Source: Bacteroidales bacterium Phil6
GTDB taxonomy: Bacteria; Bacteroidota; Bacteroidia; Bacteroidales; F082
Assembly: GCA_002633315.1 (NCBI GenBank)
Contig: NWBN01000017.1
Location: 1-55,067 of the forward strand
Reading direction: 5' to 3'
Length of the DNA: 55,067 nucleotides
The position numbers and the translations under genes are program-made. How positions within the stretch are numbered: the first letter of the stretch is position 1; each line of letters opens with the position of its first letter. Positions 16,320 to 27,192 of the stretch are shown in pieces. Under the pieces are notes generated by a model. It was not told the DNA's origin and did not search any database. It saw nothing but the letters and a program-made list of their open reading frames with translations.

Positions 16320-19300
16320 TCACTTGGATTTATCCGGATAATCCGGCACTGCCGGTTCTTTTTTCCAGTTCTTCAGTTCTTCGAGTATCACCTCGATAGC
16401 CTTATTCAGCTGTGCATCTTCGCCATTAAATTCGAGATACGGGTTATTATCTATCACTATATCAGGGTCCACGCCATGACCTTCTATGATCCAGTTGCCG
16501 TCGGAATCGAACGGAGCAAATTCCGGTCTGTTAAGGAAACCACCATCGATAAACGGGAGGCTGCCTCTGATACCGACCACACCGCCCCATGAGCGTGTAC
16601 CTATTGTCTTCCCTATATTGTAATATTTAAACTGCCATGGGAAGAGGTCACCGTCAGAAGCAGAATATTTGTTGAGCAGCAGAACCTTAGGACCGTTCAT
16701 CATCTCACTTGGTTTTGTCGTCACTCCACAATTTCTGCTAACGTTATACATGGCTATTTCACGGCGGAGACGTTCTATTATCATAGGAGACACATTGCCG
16801 CCACCATTGCCGCGGTCATCAATTATCAAAGCTTTTTTGCCAAGCTGAGGATAGAAATATTTGACGAATTCATTCAAGCCGTCAGGTCCCATGTCGGGAA
16901 TATGAATATATCCCACCTGACCGTCTGTAGCTTCATCGACTTTACGTATATTATCCTGAACCCAGTTGTAATAATACAACAGATGTTCATCATCTATAGT
17001 CTTTACCACGACATCGTGAGCACCTTTAAGTTCAGGTTTCTCATTAAGGGAGAGCACCACTGCAGTATTGGCTTTACCCACCAATGACTCATAAATATCG
17101 TTCATATCCTGTGTGCTGACACCGTCAACAGCCACTATGAAGTCTCCTTCTTTAGCATCAACGCCCACCTCTCTCAAGGGTGACACTGTGGATTTGTTCC
17201 AACTCTCGCCTTTCAATATCTTAGTTATCTTATAGAATCCGCTTTCATCCCGAATAAGCTGAGCGCCGAGCAATCCTTGTTTTATGCGATCTGCTTCAGC
17301 TCTGTCGCCACCGCCCACGTATGCATGACCAATATTGAGTTCTCCAATAAGTTCTCCTATGAGATAATTGACATCGTTACGGTCACCTGCGTAAGGCACC
17401 AATACAGCATATTTGTCGTACATGGCATTCCAATCGACACCGTGCATGTTGGGTGCATAGAAATAGTCACGCATCTGACGCCATGCTTCCTTATATATCT
17501 GAGCCCACTCCTGACGGACATCTACCCATTTCTTCATATTGTCAAGACTTACATAATCTTCGTCTTTTATCTTCAAAGTGGACTTGGGAGCATCGACTAT
17601 GGCAAACTTTCTGTTTGCGGACACCAGCATCTTTTTCATGTCAGGAGTAAATTCGAATCCGTAATATTTACCGATATTGTCAGACTTTTTCGTCTTGACA
17701 TCAAAATAGTTCAATCCTCCGTCATTACCGGAGCAGACATAATACAATCCATTCTCTGCAGGAACGAGATTCCAATAAGAGCCGGGTTCGACAGGAAGCG
17801 GAATAATACGTTCCACAATACCGTCAAAATCGATAGAGACCTTCACCTCTGAGTCTTTCTTGTCTTTTTTAGAATCTTTTTTTGGTTCTTCAATAGTCAC
17901 CTCGTCATTGTCAGTGATGAAAGGTGATTTGATATCTTTACGTAGAGTCACCAAATATATTCTTGTCATGTCATTATATGAATGGTTCCATTCGGTCCAG
18001 CTGTAATCCGGATTGAAATCACGTTCAGAAGTAAAATACAAATAGTCGCCACTGAGGTCGAACACCGGATTGGAAGAGCTGAACCAGTTGTCGGTGACAG
18101 GGTTGCTCTCACCATTCTCCACGTTATAAATACAGATGACAGCATGTTCTCTCAGAGAAGGCATCACGTAAGCTATCCATTTGCTGTCGGGAGACCATGA
18201 ATATCTGTAAATCTCGCCTGCCTCGGATTTTGCCACTTCAGTGACTTTTTTTGATGACACATCTATCATATTAAGACGATTCATTTTGTCGTACCAAAGT
18301 ATTTTCTTTCCATCCGGAGACCACACCGGGTTACTTTTATAAGTAGAAGACACCGATTCGGGAGTTGTCAGTTGTATGGCGGCATCTTTACCGTCCTGGC
18401 TTTGGATATACAGCTCATCCTCACCTGTCCTATCGGAAATATAAGCGATATATTTGCCATCAGGAGACCAAGCGACATCCCTGTCATGAGCATTGTCCGA
18501 TTTTGTGATATTGCGTGTTATACCGGATTTTGCCGGCACAGTCCATACATCACCACGTGCGCCGAGAGCCAAACGATTGCCATCCGGAGAAATGCTGTAA
18601 CTGTTGATATATTTCGATGCATCTACATATTTCGGACGTGAGTTCATCTCATCATTCAGAATCTGTACAGGAATGTCATATATCTTGCCATCCTCGAGGT
18701 TATAACGATACAGCATGCCACCGTTCTCATACACAATATCCTTATCTCCGAGAGAAGGGAATTTTATATCATAAAGGGTATAATCAGTCACCTTTTCAAT
18801 CTGTTTCGTCTTAGTGTCATATACAAATAGATTCATTGTTCTGTCGCGGTCGGAGCAGAAATATATTTTATCGCCCGCCCACATCGGGAAAATATCCTGA
18901 GCATCATTGTTGGTAACATTGACAAGGTCTTTGGTATCGAAGTCAAAGATCCAGATATCGTCAGCCATGCCGCCTCTGTAATATTTCCATGTGCGGAACT
19001 CGCGCATCACTCTGTTAAATGCAATCTTCTTACCGTCAGGCGAGTAGCTGAGCCAGCTTCCCTCCACAAAAGGCAGTTGTTCGTTGAGTCCACCGTTGAC
19101 ATTGGCGATGAACAGATGTCCCACAAAATCATCAAATGACTGTTTACGAGAACGGAACACCACATTTTCATTATCTTTCCAAGTCATGACGATATTATTA
19201 GGACCCATACGGTCAGAGACATCATCACGACCGAGAGTGGCGGTATAAGTCAGACGTCTGGGCACACCGCCTTCCGAAGGCATGACATACACCTCGGTAT

Positions 19301-19562
19301 TGCCGTCATACTGTCCTGTAAAAGCAATAGTCTTACCATCGGGAGAAAAACGGGCAAACAGCTCGAGGCCATCAGGGTCGTTGGTGAGTTTTGTCGCCAC
19401 ACCGCCGTTGATATCGACTTTATAAAGGTCGCCTGCATAACTGAACACCACAGTATTGCCATGAATGGCAGGAAAACGTAACATTTTGGCTTGTTCCTGT
19501 GCTTGTCCCACTAAGCTGCCAAGGACAAACAAAGCCATAAACAACAAAAATTTCTTTTTCAT
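16320..19562 (-). CDS. Tricorn-like S41 protease with WD40-like propellers and PDZ domain
   Basis: 1080 residues, full tricorn-homologue length. Signal peptide (MKKKFLLFMALFVLGSLVGQAQ), two beta-propeller regions of PD40/WD40-like repeats (~25-330 and ~330-560, recurring 'SPDGKKIAF', 'WSPDGKYIAYISD'), a charged linker, a C1 helical segment (~680-740), a PDZ domain (~760-850, 'VGVDAKEGDFIVAVDGVSTQDM') and a C-terminal S41 core with 'ALIIDDRGNGGGNVSP' and the nucleophile Ser in 'NKYSASDGDLFPW'. It is predicted periplasmic and should degrade peptides admitted through the propellers. It is the last gene of an operon, 15 bp after the helicase stop. Confidence 0.93.
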   Translation of the reverse strand: MKKKFLLFMALFVLGSLVGQAQEQAKMLRFPAIHGNTVVFSYAGDLYKVDINGGVATKLTNDPDGLELFARFSPDGKTIAFTGQYDGNTEVYVMPSEGGVPRRLTYTATLGRDDVSDRMGPNNIVMTWKDNENVVFRSRKQSFDDFVGHLFIANVNGGLNEQLPFVEGSWLSYSPDGKKIAFNRVMREFRTWKYYRGGMADDIWIFDFDTKDLVNVTNNDAQDIFPMWAGDKIYFCSDRDRTMNLFVYDTKTKQIEKVTDYTLYDIKFPSLGDKDIVYENGGMLYRYNLEDGKIYDIPVQILNDEMNSRPKYVDASKYINSYSISPDGNRLALGARGDVWTVPAKSGITRNITKSDNAHDRDVAWSPDGKYIAYISDRTGEDELYIQSQDGKDAAIQLTTPESVSSTYKSNPVWSPDGKKILWYDKMNRLNMIDVSSKKVTEVAKSEAGEIYRYSWSPDSKWIAYVMPSLREHAVICIYNVENGESNPVTDNWFSSSNPVFDLSGDYLYFTSERDFNPDYSWTEWNHSYNDMTRIYLVTLRKDIKSPFITDNDEVTIEEPKKDSKKDKKDSEVKVSIDFDGIVERIIPLPVEPGSYWNLVPAENGLYYVCSGNDGGLNYFDVKTKKSDNIGKYYGFEFTPDMKKMLVSANRKFAIVDAPKSTLKIKDEDYVSLDNMKKWVDVRQEWAQIYKEAWRQMRDYFYAPNMHGVDWNAMYDKYAVLVPYAGDRNDVNYLIGELIGELNIGHAYVGGGDRAEADRIKQGLLGAQLIRDESGFYKITKILKGESWNKSTVSPLREVGVDAKEGDFIVAVDGVSTQDMNDIYESLVGKANTAVVLSLNEKPELKGAHDVVVKTIDDEHLLYYYNWVQDNIRKVDEATDGQVGYIHIPDMGPDGLNEFVKYFYPQLGKKALIIDDRGNGGGNVSPMIIERLRREIAMYNVSRNCGVTTKPSEMMNGPKVLLLNKYSASDGDLFPWQFKYYNIGKTIGTRSWGGVVGIRGSLPFIDGGFLNRPEFAPFDSDGNWIIEGHGVDPDIVIDNNPYLEFNGEDAQLNKAIEVILEELKNWKKEPAVPDYPDKSK

Positions 19563-19577
19563 CTCTTTACATTTAAG

Positions 19578-22500
19578 TTATACTTGTACTATTTTAACAG
19601 ATTCATTTATATATACGATATAAGCATTTATATTTTTACCGCTGTTTATTTCGGACAAAGCATGTTTGTAACCTTCAAGCTGGGTACGGTAACTTTTATG
19701 TTCTTCACCGGTTTTGTAATCAATAAGAATGATATTACCTTCATATTCCGAATATCTGTCAGGCCGCAGAATATCGCCCTTAGACGTAAGAATATCAGTC
19801 TCGTTACGTATAAGAGCGTCTTTTGAATATGCCGGGGCTATTTCCTGACACTTCATAAGTTCCCGGAACCTGTCTTTCAACATAATGGCAGCAGACTCCG
19901 ACAACAAGCCCTCATCCGAATAATTTCTCAGTACGATGTCAATATCATCAACAATCTTGACACCGGAAAAAATCTCATGTACCAATACGCCCCATTCGCG
20001 AGCATCCAAATCTTTTTCATCATACGACAGAAAACACGGTTCTTTTTCATCAGAACCAAGCACATCGCGCCATTTTAGAGGTTTCACATCATCATTGCAA
20101 GTCAAAACATTATCTTTTTCTATTGTTTCTGTGCTCAACGGCTTGTATTCACCACTATGATATTCCTTATTTCCATTACCGTTTTCAACTTTAAACTCCA
20201 ATTTATCTTCACCGTCAGAAAGCTCGAAGCCATTTTCAGAGGCACAACCAAACAATTTATTAAAAATATTGCTATCTTTATAATCATGTGTATAGATAAA
20301 AAGCATTTCTTCGGCGCGTGTCATTGCCACATACATGATATTCATGTCATCGAGTATTGTTTTGGCATATTCTTCATCATACAATTTTTCAAACTCCGTA
20401 TTTTTCAATACTTCCTTACTAAGAGGCAACAAACAATCCTCCATTTCGGGAATATAATCCTTCACATCGACCCATGACTCTTCATTAGTAATACCAGCAT
20501 CCGGAAATGATGTAAAAGCGTATGGATAAATGACCACTTTAAATTCAAGACCTTTTGCCTTGTGAACAGTCATTATCTTCACGGAATCCATATCCTCCGG
20601 CAACACCAAAGTAAAACTGTTGTTTTTCTTATCCCAATAATCAAGAAAATCATTTACGCCACAACTATTAGTATTTTGCCATTCGAAGACCACATTCATG
20701 AAAAACTGAAGAAACACATCTTCCAAAACATTCAACTCGAACAATCCTGCAATATTCACGCACAAATCATAAACAGTAAAGGCGTCTCCATACAATTCTT
20801 CAAGTCCGGCAAAATCAAAATTCCGATTATTATTTAGAAAGGTATCCGAAACACCTTTAGCCAAGTCATAATAATATTTCAAAGAAGTCCTGACAACAGG
20901 ATCATCCGAGTGGACAAGATAGCGCAAAGCAGTTATTATCAATATAACTTTATCTGAAGCAGTAAGCAATACGGAATCGGAAGAAACAAAAGGAATACGA
21001 GCCTCTGCCAGAGAATGTGCAAGTTCCACACCAATATTCTTACTTCTTACAAGAATTACAATATCTTTATACGAATATCCCTTGTCTTTCAAATCTATAA
21101 TACGATTCACCACAGAATTATTGACAAACTTCCTGTATCCTGTTTTCTCATCCTTATCGTTTTTATCTATATGGAATTGAGAAACAGACACATATCCGCC
21201 ATTTTTTTTAAAGTCTTGACGAACATTGCCATAAACTTTTTTTATATAATCAACATCGGCATAATCAGGAAATCTTCCAAAAAACAAATTGTTGAACTTA
21301 ACCACTGTTTCGGCAGACCTGTAATTGACATTAAGATTCTCCGGACAATATTCTGCAATAAATTTATCCTCGCAATCTCTTGCAAAATCAGTATCAGGCT
21401 TTTTGAATATATGAGGAAGATTTATTATCTGTTCCACTTCTCCGCTTCTAAATCTGTATATTGCCTGTTTTGCATCGCCAACCAAAAGATTCTTGTTATC
21501 AGAAGAAAGGCTATTATAAAATAAGGGAAGGAAGTTATGCCATTGCAGAATGGAAGTATCCTGAAACTCATCTATAAAAAAATGAGAATATTTCTCTCCC
21601 AAACGTTCATAAATGAAAGGCACGGAACAATCACCGAGTATTTCTGAAACACGTTTGTTAAATTCCGAAAGATGCACATTGTTACTTTCTGTTATTGAAA
21701 TATCGATATATTCATACAGATAATTGCGTAATACCTGAAGATGCATTCTCTTCCTTATCAAGGACAAAACTATATATTTTTTTATTGATTCATTGTATTT
21801 TCTTACTGCATCATTGTATCTTTCAACCACCCCGTCGCCAAGAAAAATCTTGTTTTTCAGACATTTTTGAGAGCCATTCAACATATTTGTCAATCTTTCA
21901 GTAAGAACGTCATTATTAAAGTTCTTCATTTTTTTCTTTACTGAAGGAAGACCTTTCTCTCCGTATAAATAATCCGAAACCTCCAAACCTTGATTTCTTT
22001 CCCAAGATTCAAGTTCACTTAAAACAGCTCCGACATTATCTCGAATCCCTTTAATTTCAGTATCGATATAACGTTTGATTTTTTCAAATTGCTGTTTGTC
22101 AATCAATTTATGATTATGATATTGCCCCTTTCTATAAGCATTTTCCTTAAGTACAGTTTTTATAAAGCCTTTAATAGGATTTTCTATACGCCAGCCTTTT
22201 TCTTCATCTATAAGTCTGTATTCAATAAAATCGACGAGCAAGTCGGTAATAAAATTAGTTTTCGATATATCGATATCATCAGAAATATGAGCGAGCACGT
22301 CATCTACGAGGTCATCCTCATCGAGAATGACAGAATAATGATAAGGCAGAGACAACTCTTTTGCGAAAGAACGGGCAAGTTTTTGTACGAAAGTATCAAT
22401 AGTACAAACAGCCAAATCAGAATAGTCGTGCAACAAGAGACAATATAACTTCTGGGCTCTTGCTTCAAGGTCTTTATCGCTAATGTTCAAGATATTACGT

Positions 22501-22724
22501 AACTCTAAATACATAGAATCTTTCTTATTGGAGTTAAAAAATGAAAACAGTTCATTCATTATTCTATTTTTCATCTCCTTAGCCGCCTTGTTGGTAAATG
22601 TCACAGCGAGAACGGACTTGAATTTATAAACATCTTCAGACAATGCCAATGAAAGATACTCTTTTACAAGGGTATAAGTCTTTCCGGAACCGGCTGAAGC
22701 ATTATAAACCAAGAAGTTTTTCAT
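19578..22724 (-). CDS. AddA/RecB-like UvrD-family helicase with C-terminal nuclease
   Basis: 1048 residues from ATG at 22724, which sits 4 nt after the tamB stop and gives an N-terminus beginning directly at the Q-motif/Walker A region (NASAGSGKTYTLV, GSGKT at 12-16). Other SF1A motifs are 'AVTFTNKAAKEMKNRI' (Ia), 'FFIDEFQDTSILQW' (II), 'LLVGDAKQAIYRFRSGE' (III), 'LNVNYRSAETVV' (IV), 'VKIMTVHKAKGLEFKVVIYP' (V) and 'MNIMYVAMTRAEEMLFIYTH' (VI). The C-terminus carries a RecB-type PD-(D/E)XK nuclease with LIDYKTG and the 'QLEGYKHAL' helix. It should process double-strand breaks as the A subunit of an AddAB-like complex. No AddB partner is in the window. Confidence 0.9.
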   Translation of the reverse strand: MKNFLVYNASAGSGKTYTLVKEYLSLALSEDVYKFKSVLAVTFTNKAAKEMKNRIMNELFSFFNSNKKDSMYLELRNILNISDKDLEARAQKLYCLLLHDYSDLAVCTIDTFVQKLARSFAKELSLPYHYSVILDEDDLVDDVLAHISDDIDISKTNFITDLLVDFIEYRLIDEEKGWRIENPIKGFIKTVLKENAYRKGQYHNHKLIDKQQFEKIKRYIDTEIKGIRDNVGAVLSELESWERNQGLEVSDYLYGEKGLPSVKKKMKNFNNDVLTERLTNMLNGSQKCLKNKIFLGDGVVERYNDAVRKYNESIKKYIVLSLIRKRMHLQVLRNYLYEYIDISITESNNVHLSEFNKRVSEILGDCSVPFIYERLGEKYSHFFIDEFQDTSILQWHNFLPLFYNSLSSDNKNLLVGDAKQAIYRFRSGEVEQIINLPHIFKKPDTDFARDCEDKFIAEYCPENLNVNYRSAETVVKFNNLFFGRFPDYADVDYIKKVYGNVRQDFKKNGGYVSVSQFHIDKNDKDEKTGYRKFVNNSVVNRIIDLKDKGYSYKDIVILVRSKNIGVELAHSLAEARIPFVSSDSVLLTASDKVILIITALRYLVHSDDPVVRTSLKYYYDLAKGVSDTFLNNNRNFDFAGLEELYGDAFTVYDLCVNIAGLFELNVLEDVFLQFFMNVVFEWQNTNSCGVNDFLDYWDKKNNSFTLVLPEDMDSVKIMTVHKAKGLEFKVVIYPYAFTSFPDAGITNEESWVDVKDYIPEMEDCLLPLSKEVLKNTEFEKLYDEEYAKTILDDMNIMYVAMTRAEEMLFIYTHDYKDSNIFNKLFGCASENGFELSDGEDKLEFKVENGNGNKEYHSGEYKPLSTETIEKDNVLTCNDDVKPLKWRDVLGSDEKEPCFLSYDEKDLDAREWGVLVHEIFSGVKIVDDIDIVLRNYSDEGLLSESAAIMLKDRFRELMKCQEIAPAYSKDALIRNETDILTSKGDILRPDRYSEYEGNIILIDYKTGEEHKSYRTQLEGYKHALSEINSGKNINAYIVYINESVKIVQV

Positions 22725-22728
22725 ATTG

Positions 22729-25700
22729 TCAGTTTTTATTCTTTTTATCTTTAGAACGTTTTCTTCGAGTAAATATCTCACTTACCTTATCGAAACTCTG
22801 TGAATATGAGATACCAACACCCTGCGTATAGTCTGAATAGTTTTCAAAAGAATAGCTATAATAGTTACTGTTGATATTAGAGTGGTTATAAGCTTTCAGA
22901 CTAAATCTGTTGGATATTCTGAAAGTGATATCCACATCACCCACCACATTATTTGTATAATTAGCACTACTTGATGACTCGGTTATCATACCGAAGTTGC
23001 CTTCTATAGTGAGTCTGTCATCGAAAAACTTAGTTCTAAGAGCCACTTTCAATTCTTCCTTGTTGATATCGCTTCCAGGAGTATAGCGCACGCCCACATC
23101 AAGATCTTTGCTTATTTGAGAAAGCCAGTTACTCAATTGATTTGTCAACACATTGTAATAAGTCGTCGTACCGAATTGAGACACTGCATCAGCCGAGCTA
23201 TAGCTGAATGAGCCCAACATCAGGAGAGAGAACACCTGTTGAGTCACTACAGACTGGTTTGTGGTATCCACCATCGAGAATACAGTATTTTTGATATCGT
23301 CATTGGCATTAGGTAATTCAAGGCCGAATGTTATTGTAGGATTCATAAGTTTGTCTTTAAGACGAATGATACAATCCACATTAACTTTCTCACCCACGGA
23401 GGTAGAGTCTGTTTCCACGCCGAGAGAAGAAATGGAAGCATTAGTACGATAACTGCCCACCACATCGATATCGGCATCAGTGATATCACCTGACCATGTT
23501 ATGGTACCGCCTCTCAGTACAAAATCCATTTTAATGAGATTCTGAATAGTAAAGATGAACTCTCCTTCACTTATCATATAATCACCTATAAGCGACAGGT
23601 CTCCGGATTTATAACCCATTCTCAGATTACCGTTGCCGTTTGCAGTAATTACTCCGATATTCATAGGGAGAGATATCCTAACATTGGCAGCAGGATTCAC
23701 ATCAGCATTAAGGTTCATGGTAAAATTCTGTTTTTTTACAGGCTCCGTTGCTGCAACAGCGACAGTATCACTCTGATTCTCACCATTATGAACAAACACT
23801 ATAAAATCGTCATTTACGACTTCCGTATTTGTAAGAGGAATATCTATTTCAGTACCTTTCTTTGTTATAGCATTGATATCCATTTTTATATCATTCAATG
23901 GTCCTTTGATAGAGACGACACCATCAGCCACAGCAGTACCATAAAAACCATTGGCTTTTTCTTCCGGTATGTTCAACGCGAAGAAATTATAACAGTCGAT
24001 ATTGATATCAAAAACAAAATTCTTCAGATAATCATGGGTAATAGTGCCATTAGCGATAGCAGTATTATTATTCACATCTGTAAGTCTCAGGTTCTCGAAC
24101 TTGATTAAGTTTCTAGACAGATTGACCACATGACTGAAAGTATAATAATTATTAAGATAATTAACACGGCATCCGGCATCTTTAAAGCCTATTCCACCTT
24201 CGATAACAGGTTTGTCCGGATTACCTAATATGCTCAACACTCCATTAATGCTGCCTTTGACATCACTGATTACCTTAGATACGAACGGAGATATCACATT
24301 AAGGTCGAAATCATTGACAAACAGATTAAACCTCAGATTATCATCATCATTAAGCAAATAATAATTTCCTGTGAGGTCTATGACTTTTTTATCATCCCTG
24401 ACGACATTGGCATCGACATAAATAGAACTTTTTACAGCATTCCAATTTGCCATCAGATTTATGCTACCCAATTCTTCCTTATTCAGAAAAACATCTTTAA
24501 TATTTAAGTTGGAAAGGAAAGTAAGTTTTTCCGATATGCCAGACATTCTGAAACTACCGTCAATAAATCCATCGAAATCGAAACCATATCCTTTTGTCAC
24601 CAAATCCAATATCGAGATGTCGAAGTTATTGAATTTTATTTCAAGAGTATCAGACAATTTCTTTGGCACGAATCCTTCAATATCAATAAACTGCGTTCCT
24701 TCGGAAAGGTTAAGACTATTGACATACATTTTATCATCAATGAAATCCACGAAACAACTATCGCTAATCACCCACGTCCTTCCATTTATCATGATATTGG
24801 AAGAATCTATAGAGAAACGGCTATGATGTTTGTCTTCTATGACGAACAACGATGCCAATTGGCCCTTGTCGGTATCATTCATGTTGTCCCAATTCATATT
24901 GAAGAACACAGTATCGTTTTCCAAGTCAACACGCATCTTGACATTTTCCAATCCCAAAGCGTCGGGATTTTTCTCTGAAGAATCACGCAAAATCACGTCA
25001 TTAAAATTCACCTCAGCGTATGTCCTTCTATTACCGGAGCGGTTAAAAATGCTGACATTCTCGAAACGAACACCGGCAAAGACTATCTCATCCGAGATAA
25101 ATGTGGAATTAAGACGGTTGTTGTCTGACAAAAACGACAATCTCAATGAGGAGCCGTTTTTGATTTTAAGGGTTGGTATGAACAAATCCGTCAGCGGTTT
25201 GGTATCTTTAAATTGTACATAAAGATTAAAGTCCTGTTTTCCGGAGTCAAAAGTTTTCCCTTTGGCAATCCATGTTGGGACATAAAAATAATTGAGAATA
25301 TAATTTCTAAAAGAATTATTTATTGTATATGGGTCTATTATCCCGGAAAGCTCTATATCGAAAAAGTCACATAAAACATTTATATTGCGAAGCATATAGT
25401 CATCATTAGAGATATTAACAGATAAAGCATCCATTTTATATGAACCGCTGCTACATCTGTACGAAACACTGTCAATATCCAAACTACCCACCAATGTATT
25501 GAAATCATCTCCAACGACATTACACGACACTTTGGCTGTCAACGACATGATAGAGTCATTATTCAAAATGTTAAGTTTATATAAATCAGCATTATTTATA
25601 TCTACATAAACATCCATAGCAGGCTCAGCATATTGCAGATTCAACAAACCATCCAGTTCAAGGTCGAGAATAGGTGATTTAATGTCTGTAGAAGCAATAA

Positions 25701-27180
25701 GTTTTTGTTTTTCAAAGTCACCATTCAAATGAATATCATGGAAAGTGTTATTCATAAAAGTGAGAGAACCAATATTGGCAACCATTTCAAAATCAGCGGT
25801 CTTTTTATCCAAGCCTATCCCGCCGATATTAAGATTCATATCCAGGACAAGGGGATATCTCAAAGAGAGCAATTCAGTAATGTCGAGACTGTCTAAAAGC
25901 AGTGAGGCATGATATTCGGGCACTGTGACGGTATTGCTGCAGTTGAAGGCGCATTCAAAATCGACAGCACCTTTCACTGTATTTATCTTCATTGAGGTGT
26001 TAAAATTTTTTGGATAGCCGTTGAAATAACCGGACAATGAACCGTTACACATCGAAGACAACATATCGGGGATTGGAAGTTTGCCTATATATGGCACAGA
26101 GAAATTTTCGAGGTCGTCATAGGAAAACATCATGTTTTTAATATCGGCAGTTATATTAGTGGAAAAGAAATCAGGAAGACCACTAAAAGTCAAATTACCT
26201 GTAAAATGAGTATTCTCTCCGAAAGAAAAATTAAAGTCATCGGCACGAAAATCAGTTACATAGCCTTCGCATCTACCCGTAATCTGTAAAGTATCAGGCA
26301 TCTGACTCATAACAACAGAAAAATATTTCAAGTCGCTGAGAGTAAGCTGAGAAGGTCGAATATCAGCTATGATATACACCGAGTCTATAAAAGTGAGGTA
26401 ATCCGGATAGTCGTTATATTTAAAAGTCAAGTCCATAGAAGCATCTGTAGCATGGGATAGCAGTCTCAAATCGAGCACGGAAGTCTCTGTCGGACACACA
26501 AGGGCATGACCGCTGAAATCATTAATGGTAAAGCCGCATTTATCAAAGCCACTCAGGCTCAAAACATCAGCCTGTATAGTGTCAGATTTATAGATCAAAT
26601 CTTTGGCTTTCATATTAATATCTTGAATATCAAGATGAAGGTAATCCATACTGATTTTCTCGGGTTTATCTTTATTTTGATTCCAATAAACCACTCTTCC
26701 ATTCTCGAGCTCCAGGTCAGAGACAAAAAACTGCATATCTAAATCTTTGTCAGTACGTTTCTTTTTTCCAGAACCAAGTTCATTAATCAAATCTTTGACA
26801 TTCAAGTTATCGAAGCCTTCATACTTCACTATGTTAATAAAGAAATCCTTGAGTTTTATTGTTCTGACATAAAACATCTTAGATTCTTTCTGCCATGCCA
26901 CGGAGCTTTCCAACTCACCAACTGTCAAGAGGTTATAATGTTGAAGGTCGTTAATACGGACATCTTCAACATGCATGACGAGACGCGGTGTTATGTAAAA
27001 AGTTTTTATCAGGACCTCGGTATTAAGTTTTTTAGACAGCACACCTGCCACGGTACGGGCAATCATACTCTGCACAGTAGTATCACGGATAGCGACATAC
27101 AGACTTGTCACCAAAGCAAATATTACCGTAAAAACGATAAAAATGCCGTGCATTACTTTTTTATTTGTACCTTTGCCCAT
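22729..27180 (-). CDS. tamB: TamB-like (DUF490) translocation/assembly protein
   Basis: 1483 residues. One N-terminal membrane anchor (~10-32, GIFIVFTVIFALVTSLYVAI) is followed by a very long repetitive beta region of the AsmA/TamB type and a C-terminal DUF490 domain (~1080-1483; 'GDYMISEGEFIFTIQNLIKMDFVLRGGTITWSGD', 'NPTITFGLELPN', 'QQVFSLLMLGSF'). Such proteins form a hydrophobic groove spanning the periplasm and are linked to outer-membrane protein assembly or phospholipid transport. The C-terminus is highly basic (KRSKDKKNKN). It is first in an operon with the helicase and the S41 protease and is divergent from tsaD with only 12 bp between start codons. Confidence 0.9.
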   Translation of the reverse strand: MGKGTNKKVMHGIFIVFTVIFALVTSLYVAIRDTTVQSMIARTVAGVLSKKLNTEVLIKTFYITPRLVMHVEDVRINDLQHYNLLTVGELESSVAWQKESKMFYVRTIKLKDFFINIVKYEGFDNLNVKDLINELGSGKKKRTDKDLDMQFFVSDLELENGRVVYWNQNKDKPEKISMDYLHLDIQDINMKAKDLIYKSDTIQADVLSLSGFDKCGFTINDFSGHALVCPTETSVLDLRLLSHATDASMDLTFKYNDYPDYLTFIDSVYIIADIRPSQLTLSDLKYFSVVMSQMPDTLQITGRCEGYVTDFRADDFNFSFGENTHFTGNLTFSGLPDFFSTNITADIKNMMFSYDDLENFSVPYIGKLPIPDMLSSMCNGSLSGYFNGYPKNFNTSMKINTVKGAVDFECAFNCSNTVTVPEYHASLLLDSLDITELLSLRYPLVLDMNLNIGGIGLDKKTADFEMVANIGSLTFMNNTFHDIHLNGDFEKQKLIASTDIKSPILDLELDGLLNLQYAEPAMDVYVDINNADLYKLNILNNDSIMSLTAKVSCNVVGDDFNTLVGSLDIDSVSYRCSSGSYKMDALSVNISNDDYMLRNINVLCDFFDIELSGIIDPYTINNSFRNYILNYFYVPTWIAKGKTFDSGKQDFNLYVQFKDTKPLTDLFIPTLKIKNGSSLRLSFLSDNNRLNSTFISDEIVFAGVRFENVSIFNRSGNRRTYAEVNFNDVILRDSSEKNPDALGLENVKMRVDLENDTVFFNMNWDNMNDTDKGQLASLFVIEDKHHSRFSIDSSNIMINGRTWVISDSCFVDFIDDKMYVNSLNLSEGTQFIDIEGFVPKKLSDTLEIKFNNFDISILDLVTKGYGFDFDGFIDGSFRMSGISEKLTFLSNLNIKDVFLNKEELGSINLMANWNAVKSSIYVDANVVRDDKKVIDLTGNYYLLNDDDNLRFNLFVNDFDLNVISPFVSKVISDVKGSINGVLSILGNPDKPVIEGGIGFKDAGCRVNYLNNYYTFSHVVNLSRNLIKFENLRLTDVNNNTAIANGTITHDYLKNFVFDINIDCYNFFALNIPEEKANGFYGTAVADGVVSIKGPLNDIKMDINAITKKGTEIDIPLTNTEVVNDDFIVFVHNGENQSDTVAVAATEPVKKQNFTMNLNADVNPAANVRISLPMNIGVITANGNGNLRMGYKSGDLSLIGDYMISEGEFIFTIQNLIKMDFVLRGGTITWSGDITDADIDVVGSYRTNASISSLGVETDSTSVGEKVNVDCIIRLKDKLMNPTITFGLELPNANDDIKNTVFSMVDTTNQSVVTQQVFSLLMLGSFSYSSADAVSQFGTTTYYNVLTNQLSNWLSQISKDLDVGVRYTPGSDINKEELKVALRTKFFDDRLTIEGNFGMITESSSSANYTNNVVGDVDITFRISNRFSLKAYNHSNINSNYYSYSFENYSDYTQGVGISYSQSFDKVSEIFTRRKRSKDKKNKN
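27168..27175 (+). promoter_or_regulatory. -7 box of tsaD
   Basis: TACCTTTG, 18 nt before ATG 27193. It lies inside the first codons of the divergent tamB, so the two 5' ends overlap in regulation. Confidence 0.6.
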
Positions 27181-27192
27181 TCTTTTACAATT

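Noticed and set aside
26938..27192. 85-codon N-terminal extension of tsaD
   Set aside because: Antisense to tamB, not conserved in TsaD, and upstream of a -7 box at 27168; the true start is 27193.
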